In this document: positions 59,937 to 64,000 of the stretch, in pieces
Position numbering within the stretch: position 1 is the stretch's first letter
Layout of the letters: each line of letters starts with the position of its first letter
Assembly: GCA_035550595.1 (NCBI GenBank)
Contig: DASZOV010000079.1
Span: 8,471 to 72,470, forward strand
Direction: 5' to 3'
Source of the DNA: CALFMR01 sp035550595
GTDB lineage: Bacteria; Acidobacteriota; Vicinamibacteria; Vicinamibacterales; SCN-69-37
DNA length: 64,000 nt
Made by a program: the position numbers and the translations under genes
The notes under the pieces: model-generated
What the model was told of the DNA's origin: nothing
Database searches by the model: none
Seen by the model: only the letters and a program-made list of their open reading frames with translations

Positions 59937-59962
59937 GAGCCCTGGGCCTTCAGGCCCAGGGA
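59937..59962. repeat. Dispersed hairpin repeat, copy 2
   Basis: It is identical to 37438-37463 except for one base. The hairpin CCTGGGCC-TTCA-GGCCCAGG is perfect in this copy. It lies between the PadR promoter and the end of rpsD. Confidence 0.6.
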
Positions 59963-60017
59963 CGCACCGGTCGGCGATGTCGCGTCTCGCGCGGAATGAC
60001 GCGCGTCCGCTCGGACG

Positions 60018-60626
60018 CTACGAGTAGAACTCGACGACGAGCTGGAGCTCGATGGGGAAGGGGACCGCGTCGGCACCGGGCAGCGACGTGACGCGCGAGG
60101 TGAGCGCCGACGAATCGACCTCGAGCCACTCCGGCGCCGCGAGCACGGCGCCGCCCACTTCCTGCTGTTTGCGAACGGCCGCCTCGCCTCGCGTGCCGTG
60201 CACGGTGATGACGTCGCCGCGATTGACGCGCGCGGCCGGATAGCTGAGCCGCTTGCCGTTGACGTCGATGTGCCCGTGCGTGACGAGCTGGCGCGCGGCC
60301 GGGATCGTCCGCGCGAAGCCGGATCGGAAGACGACGCTGTCGAGCCGCCGCTCGAGGAGCTCGACGAGCGTGGCCATGGCATTGCCTCGCGTACGCGCGG
60401 CGTCAGCGGCGATGCGGCGGAGCTGCCGCTCGGACACGCCGTAGTGCGCGCGCAGCTTCTGCTTCTCCTTGAGTCGTCGTCCGTAGTTCGACAGCGTCTT
60501 GCGGCGTCGCGCGCCATGCTGCCCCGGCGGCGTCGGGCGCTTCTCCATCGTCTTGGCCGAGAGGCCGGGAAGATTCACGCCGAGCGCGCGCAGCACACGC
60601 ACGCGGGGACCGGTGTAGCGAGCCAT
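60018..60626 (-). CDS. rpsD: 30S ribosomal protein S4, orphan copy
   Basis: This 202-residue small-subunit assembly protein is of the zinc-less type. It has MARYTGPRVRVLRALGVNLP, PPGQHGARRRKTLSNYGRRL, KEKQKLRAHYGVSERQLRRI and the S4 RNA-binding domain (LERRLDSVVFRSGFARTIPA, ARQLVTHGHIDVNGKRL). It stands alone, not in the alpha operon with rpsM, rpsK and rpoA. This suggests either a relocated gene or a second S4 paralogue. The upstream leader holds heptad repeats and a hairpin. Confidence 0.96.
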   Translation of the reverse strand: MARYTGPRVRVLRALGVNLPGLSAKTMEKRPTPPGQHGARRRKTLSNYGRRLKEKQKLRAHYGVSERQLRRIAADAARTRGNAMATLVELLERRLDSVVFRSGFARTIPAARQLVTHGHIDVNGKRLSYPAARVNRGDVITVHGTRGEAAVRKQQEVGGAVLAAPEWLEVDSSALTSRVTSLPGADAVPFPIELQLVVEFYS

Positions 60627-60647
60627 TTACCTGCCTTTCGTCACAAG

Positions 60648-60695
60648 TCAGAAGTTCGAAGCCAGAAGCCAGAAGCCAGAAGCCAGAAGCCAGAA
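60648..60695. repeat. Heptad repeat array, GCCAGAA type
   Basis: Five exact tandem copies of GCCAGAA occupy 60661-60695, preceded by two related heptads (GTCAGAA, GTTCGAA). It lies in the gap between rpsD and the rhomboid gene. It shares its 7-bp period and the GAA ending with the arrays near 62.2 and 62.95 kb. Confidence 0.8.
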
Positions 60696-60732
60696 GTGAG
60701 GTGCGCCTTTCAGCGCCTCTCCTTATTTGTAG

Positions 60733-60754
60733 GGGCAGGCCCCCGTGCCTGCCC
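60733..60754. repeat. REP-like hairpin (GGGCAGGC arms)
   Basis: The arms GGGCAGGC and GCCTGCCC flank the loop CCCCGT. It lies upstream of rpsD and the rhomboid gene, which are divergent. It resembles REP-like palindromes found in multiple copies in many genomes; only one copy is in this window. Confidence 0.5.
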
Positions 60755-60871
60755 GCGCAGCGACCATGACGACGCGCCGGCCCCGGTTTCTGTAAGGCTA
60801 GACGGCTCGATCCGCGCAGCGCAAACCATCTGACGAAAATCCGACATGCCCATGTATGCTGAGCATTCCGC

Positions 60872-61549
60872 ATGCCTCGCCCACGCACGCCCGTCACCAC
60901 GCTGCTCATCGTCCTGAACGTCATCGCGTTCGCCTATGAGGTGTCGCGCGTGGGATCGGGGCTGCTGCTCGGCGGCGGATCGCTGCAGGCGCTCGCCGAC
61001 GCCGGTGCGCTCGTGCCGGCGTTCGTGCGGCAGAACGGCGAGTACTGGCGCGTCGTGACCGGCGCGTTCCTGCACGGCAGCGTGCTGCACATCGCCGTGA
61101 ACATGTACTCGCTGTACGTGCTCGGACAGTTCGTCGAGGTGATCGCGGGCGCGCGGCAGATGACGATCATCTACGTCGTGTCGCTCGTCGCGTCCGGCTT
61201 GGCCGTCGTCTATCTCAGTTCGCCGTTCGACGTCACGGTCGGCGCGAGCGGCGCGATCTTCGGGTTGTTCGGCGCGCTCTTCGCGATCGGTTTCAAGCTC
61301 GGCCGGCCCGGCATGCAGCTCGTGCGCGCCAACATCGGCGTGCTCGTGCTGAACCTCTTCATCACGTTCGCCGTGCCCGGCATCGCGGTCTGGGCGCACG
61401 TCGGCGGACTCATCGCCGGGTTCATCATCACGTATCTGATCTTCACGCCGCCGGCGCTGCGCCGAGCGGTCGTGACGCGCGAGGCGCCCGATCCGTTCGT
61501 CCGTCGCGATCACGACGTCATCGACGTGCCGCGCGATCTCGATCGATGA
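60872..61549 (+). CDS. Rhomboid family intramembrane serine protease
   Basis: This 225-residue six-helix membrane protease has the helix 1-2 segment NGEYWRVVTGAFLHGSVLHI AVNM (H and N of the oxyanion region). The catalytic Ser is in VTVGASGAIFGLFGALFAIG and the His in VWAHVGGLIAGFIITY. It cleaves substrates within the membrane; the target is unknown. Its last 4 bp overlap the mug start (ATGA), indicating an operon. Confidence 0.93.
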   Translation: MPRPRTPVTTLLIVLNVIAFAYEVSRVGSGLLLGGGSLQALADAGALVPAFVRQNGEYWRVVTGAFLHGSVLHIAVNMYSLYVLGQFVEVIAGARQMTIIYVVSLVASGLAVVYLSSPFDVTVGASGAIFGLFGALFAIGFKLGRPGMQLVRANIGVLVLNLFITFAVPGIAVWAHVGGLIAGFIITYLIFTPPALRRAVVTREAPDPFVRRDHDVIDVPRDLDR

Positions 61550-62133
61550 CGACGAAGTCGTCGTCTCGACCGCGACGTACGAACGCCGCCGCGGCGACCG
61601 ATGATCGAGATCAGGTGCTGCGCGACGCCGTGCGGCCTGGTATCCGCGTCCTCTTCGTCGGCATCAACCCGGGCATGCGATCGGCCGCGATCGGCCATCA
61701 CTTCGCCGGCTATTCGAATCGCTTCTGGCCGCTGCTCTTCGACGCCGGCCTCGTCTCCGAGCGGTTGCGCGCGGAAGACGACGAGCGGTTGCCGGAGTGG
61801 GGATTGGGCATCACGAACCTCGTACCGCGCGCGACGCCCGGCATCGACACGATCGCGCGCGCCGAGTACGCCGCGGGTCTCGCCGGATTGCGCCGCAAGG
61901 TGCGACGCCTGCGTCCGGTCATCGTCGCGTTCGTCGGCGTGTCGCTCTATCGCTTCATCTTCGAGCGGAAGGGCCCTGTCGAACTTGGCGCGACGGCCGA
62001 GCGTTTCGAAGGCGCGCGCGTGTTCGTCGTGCCGAATCCCAGCGGCCGCAACGCGAACTTCACCTACGCCGAGATGCTCGACGCGTTCGTCACGCTCCGA
62101 CGGGCGGCGCGCCGGGCCCGTCGCGTATCCTGA
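61546..62133 (+). CDS. mug: Mismatch-specific uracil/thymine DNA glycosylase (Mug/TDG family)
   Basis: This 195-residue glycosylase removes U or T opposite G. It has motif 1 VLFVGINPGMRSAAIGHHFA (catalytic Asn in GINPG), the region FAGYSNRFWPLLFDAGL and motif 2 VVPNPSGRNANFTYAEML. The intercalating segment NPSGRN is well conserved. The first 25 residues are charged and low complexity. It is co-transcribed with the rhomboid gene. Confidence 0.93.
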   Translation: MTTKSSSRPRRTNAAAATDDRDQVLRDAVRPGIRVLFVGINPGMRSAAIGHHFAGYSNRFWPLLFDAGLVSERLRAEDDERLPEWGLGITNLVPRATPGIDTIARAEYAAGLAGLRRKVRRLRPVIVAFVGVSLYRFIFERKGPVELGATAERFEGARVFVVPNPSGRNANFTYAEMLDAFVTLRRAARRARRVS

Positions 62134-62166
62134 CGGCAGCGTGGCGAATGAGAGCTCGTTTTAAAA

Positions 62167-62295
62167 CTTCGAACTGCGAACTATGAACTTCGAACACACG
62201 AGGCGCCGGAGGCGCATCTTCTTAGTGCGCTTCGATACCGAAAAGATGCGCCGAAGGCGCCCCATCTGTTCGCAGTTCGAAGTTCGCAGTTCGAA
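62167..62295. repeat. Heptad-built imperfect palindrome
   Basis: The left arm begins with CTTCGAA, CTGCGAA, CTATGAA, CTTCGAA (62167-62194). The right arm ends with GTTCGCA, GTTCGAA, GTTCGCA, GTTCGAA (62268-62295). Inner arms GGCGCCGGAGGCGCATC (62203 on) and GATGCGCCGAAGGCGCC (62245 on) are complementary at 15 of 17 positions. The 129-bp element fills the gap between mug and the DedA gene and could fold into a long hairpin. Confidence 0.75.
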
Positions 62296-62320
62296 ATTTT
62301 GAAGTTGTCGCCATTCACCT

Positions 62321-62938
62321 ATGGACAGCGCCTTCGTTCAGTCGCTCGTGCAGCACGGCAGCCTGGCGCTGTTCGTCCTGCTCGCGCTCGGCATCGCCGG
62401 TCTCCCGGTGCCGGGCGAGACGCTGCTCGTCGTCGCGGGCGGACTCGTCTCGCAGCATCGCCTCGGAGCCGTGTCCACGTACGCGGCGGCCATTGCCGGC
62501 AGCTCGCTGGGCGTGACCATCAGCTATCTCATTGGCCGCGCCGCCGGCGTGACCGTCATCCGCCGCTACGGCCCGCGGCTGCACATCGACGCCGAAGACC
62601 TCGAGGACGTGCGCGCCGTGTTCCGGCGCGCGGGCAAGTGGGGATTGATGTTCGGCTACTTCGTCCCCGGCGTTCGCCACTTGACCGCGCTCGTCGCGGG
62701 CGGCGCCTGCCTCGAGCTCGGCCTGTTCTCGATGTTCGCCTACGTCGGCGCGGCGCTCTGGAGCACGGTGTTCCTCACGATCGGGCTGTTCGTCGGCGAG
62801 CAATGGACGGCCATCGCCAGTCGTATTCACGTGCACGGCTGGCTCGTTGCGATCGTGGCCGCCGTGCTCGTCGTCGCGTTCGTCGTCTATCGGCATCGGA
62901 CGCGGCCGGCCCAGGGGCGGGAGCCGGATCAGACGTGA
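62321..62938 (+). CDS. DedA family membrane protein
   Basis: This 205-residue SNARE-associated/DedA-type inner-membrane protein has LGIAGLPVPGETLLVVAGGL, IAGSSLGVTISYLIGRAAGV, FRRAGKWGLMFGYFVPGVRH (conserved F-x-R/G-P-G-x-R), and WSTVFLTIGLFVGEQWTAIA. DedA proteins help keep membrane potential and lipid distribution (undecaprenyl-phosphate or phospholipid flipping in some). The substrate here is unknown. Confidence 0.93.
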   Translation: MDSAFVQSLVQHGSLALFVLLALGIAGLPVPGETLLVVAGGLVSQHRLGAVSTYAAAIAGSSLGVTISYLIGRAAGVTVIRRYGPRLHIDAEDLEDVRAVFRRAGKWGLMFGYFVPGVRHLTALVAGGACLELGLFSMFAYVGAALWSTVFLTIGLFVGEQWTAIASRIHVHGWLVAIVAAVLVVAFVVYRHRTRPAQGREPDQT

Positions 62939-62943
62939 GTCAT

Positions 62944-62978
62944 TTCGAAGTTCAAAGTTCGACGTTCGAAGTTCGAGA
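62944..62978. repeat. Heptad repeat array, TTCGAAG type
   Basis: Five contiguous 7-bp units, TTCGAAG, TTCAAAG, TTCGACG, TTCGAAG, TTCGAGA. The array begins 5 bp after the DedA stop. It belongs to the same 7-bp periodic class as the arrays at 60.65 and 62.2 kb. Confidence 0.8.
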
Positions 62979-63038
62979 GTTGCCTGCGCCCTTCACGCCG
63001 CAACTCGCATCGGGTGTAGTGTCTACCAAGGGGATCTG

Positions 63039-63851
63039 ATGTCCGCTTCCCGGATGGCGACGCGCGTGGCCGCCCTGCTCGCCGCGGCCGGCACGATTGC
63101 CGCGCTGGCGGTGACGCTCGCGGCACAGCGTGGATTCCGCGGCTTTCAGATGGCCTACGAGCCGGACGTGTCGAACGTGCCGTACGACGGCCGGTTCACG
63201 TTCGTGCGCCTCAAGTACCAGGTCGGGCCCGGCGGCTACTACTACTACGGCATGCCGTCGTGGGCGCACGGCTACAACCGCGCCGAGGACAACCTGACGC
63301 GCATCCTCGATTCCATCTCCGCGGTCCATCCGCGGCTCGATCAATCGAACGTGTTCGGCGTCGACGACCCGGAGCTGGCGAAGTTCCCGATCGCCTACAT
63401 GACCGAGGCCGGCTTCTGGGAGATGACGGACAAGGAAGCCGCGGCGTTCCGCGCGTACCTCGTCAAGGGCGGCTTCGTGATCTTCGACGACTTCCGCCCG
63501 CCGCCGCGCGGGGGCGGCGGCTGGGAGCAGTTCGAGTTCAACATGCACCGCGTCCTGCCCGACGCGCAGATCGTCGACATGTCGCCGACCGATCCGATTT
63601 TTCACGTGTTCTTCGACATCGACTCGTTCGACATCATCCCGCAGGCCTATGACGGCCCGAACGGCCGGCCGATCATCCGCGGAATCTACGAGGACAACGA
63701 TCCGTCGAAGCGCTTGATGGCGATCATCAACTTCAACACGGACGTGTCCGAGTACTGGGAATTCTCCGGGCAGGGGCTCATGCCCGTCGACGACTCGAAC
63801 GAGGCGTACAAGCTCGGCGTGAACTACATCATCTACGGCCTCACGCACTGA
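63039..63851 (+). CDS. DUF4159-type secreted protein
   Basis: This 270-residue protein has a signal peptide (VAALLAAAGTIAALAVTLAA, cut near QRGF). The DUF4159 domain shows FTFVRLKYQVGPGGYYYYGM, YNRAEDNLTRILDSISAVHP and FPIAYMTEAGFWEMTDKEAA with AFRAYLVKGGFVIFDDFRP. The domain has a flavodoxin-like fold seen mainly in Planctomycetes, Bacteroidetes and Acidobacteriota, with unknown function. The ATG at 63039 follows GGGGATCTG. No partner such as a MoxR ATPase or a von Willebrand protein is seen to its left; the right side is cut by the window end. Confidence 0.9.
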   Translation: MSASRMATRVAALLAAAGTIAALAVTLAAQRGFRGFQMAYEPDVSNVPYDGRFTFVRLKYQVGPGGYYYYGMPSWAHGYNRAEDNLTRILDSISAVHPRLDQSNVFGVDDPELAKFPIAYMTEAGFWEMTDKEAAAFRAYLVKGGFVIFDDFRPPPRGGGGWEQFEFNMHRVLPDAQIVDMSPTDPIFHVFFDIDSFDIIPQAYDGPNGRPIIRGIYEDNDPSKRLMAIINFNTDVSEYWEFSGQGLMPVDDSNEAYKLGVNYIIYGLTH

Positions 63852-63890
63852 GCCGGCGGGATGCTAGACTGCCGGTATCGCCGCGTGTCG

Positions 63891-64000
63891 GACCGCGGTC
63901 CGGATCCTGTGCAAGTTCAGCCGACGAACCGCGTCAGGGCCGGAAGGCAGCAGCGCTAAGTCGATCCTGTGCTGTGCCGCAGGGCCTCCGGGCCGCGGTC
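63891..64000 (+). ncRNA. ffs: Signal recognition particle RNA (bacterial small SRP RNA)
   Basis: The conserved apical SRP core GGGCCGGAAGGCAGCAGC lies at 63937-63954. The ends GACCGCGG (63891-63898) and CCGCGGTC (63993-64000) pair perfectly, closing a 110-nt rod of about the usual length for the small bacterial form. The RNA binds Ffh for membrane targeting of proteins. The 3' end may run slightly past the window edge. Confidence 0.93.

Noticed and set aside
60648..60695. Possible CRISPR-like repeat array
   Set aside because: Units are 7 bp with no unique spacers; it is a simple tandem repeat.

Overview
The window looks like a chromosomal segment of a high-GC soil Acidobacteriota, most likely of the Vicinamibacteria type. 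This is inferred from gene content, not from a marker-gene placement. The main clues are several 850-900 residue MacB/FtsX-type permeases, three of them each preceded by a PadR regulator; a large carboxypeptidase-regulatory-domain TonB receptor; many Tat-type secreted hydrolases; and 7-bp periodic intergenic repeats. The left 12 kb has a Proteobacteria-like flavour (siderophore-receptor locus) and may have been acquired.

Layout. 1-3.2 kb: a family 1 encapsulin shell gene followed 46 bp later by a molybdopterin oxidoreductase that runs off the left edge. 3.9-12.2 kb: an iron-uptake island in the order fecI-like sigma, fecR-like anti-sigma, STN-containing siderophore receptor, two small membrane proteins, PepSY protein, TonB, DUF3649 remnant, DUF3325. 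It has a Fur-like box in front and the same sigma-type promoter repeated before fecR and before the receptor. 12.2-15.2 kb: a TetR regulator divergent from a dihydroflavonol-reductase-like gene with twin operators, then a DJ-1/PfpI protein. 15.5-19.5 kb: a PadR-permease pair and a truncated permease. 19.5-27.5 kb: a serine hydrolase, then an ECF41-type sigma factor surrounded by a membrane-barrel protein, a DUF2269-like protein, an esterase and an AhpD-like protein. Each of these has a TGTCACA...CGTC promoter. A metallo-beta-lactamase protein, a frameshifted zinc alcohol dehydrogenase and a cupin follow. 27.7-29 kb is a decay zone: a truncated RibD-type reductase and a PIN toxin/antitoxin pair with a frameshift in each gene.

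29-47 kb: an isoprenylcysteine-methyltransferase-like protein, a GH127-type glycosidase, PadR plus permease, a second permease with its own strong promoter, a type B carboxylesterase, AraC, VOC, a methyltransferase, a BD-FAE-like esterase, a three-gene PaaK-like/GNAT/glycosyltransferase set, a Tat-exported enolase-superfamily protein and a glycosyltransferase remnant. 47.5-56.6 kb: a phosphate block on the minus strand, pstS-pstC-pstA-pstB-ppk2, then a TonB receptor followed by a glycerophosphodiesterase. 56.8-59.9 kb: a third PadR-permease pair. 60-64 kb: an orphan rpsD, rhomboid, mug, DedA, a DUF4159 protein and the SRP RNA at the right edge, with heptad-repeat intergenic regions.

The most notable items are the encapsulin/molybdoenzyme gene pair, the five-promoter ECF41 regulon with a chimeric esterase leader, the pst-ppk2 / TonB-glpQ phosphate block, and the heptad-repeat family. 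All positions and motifs were read by eye; no searches were run.
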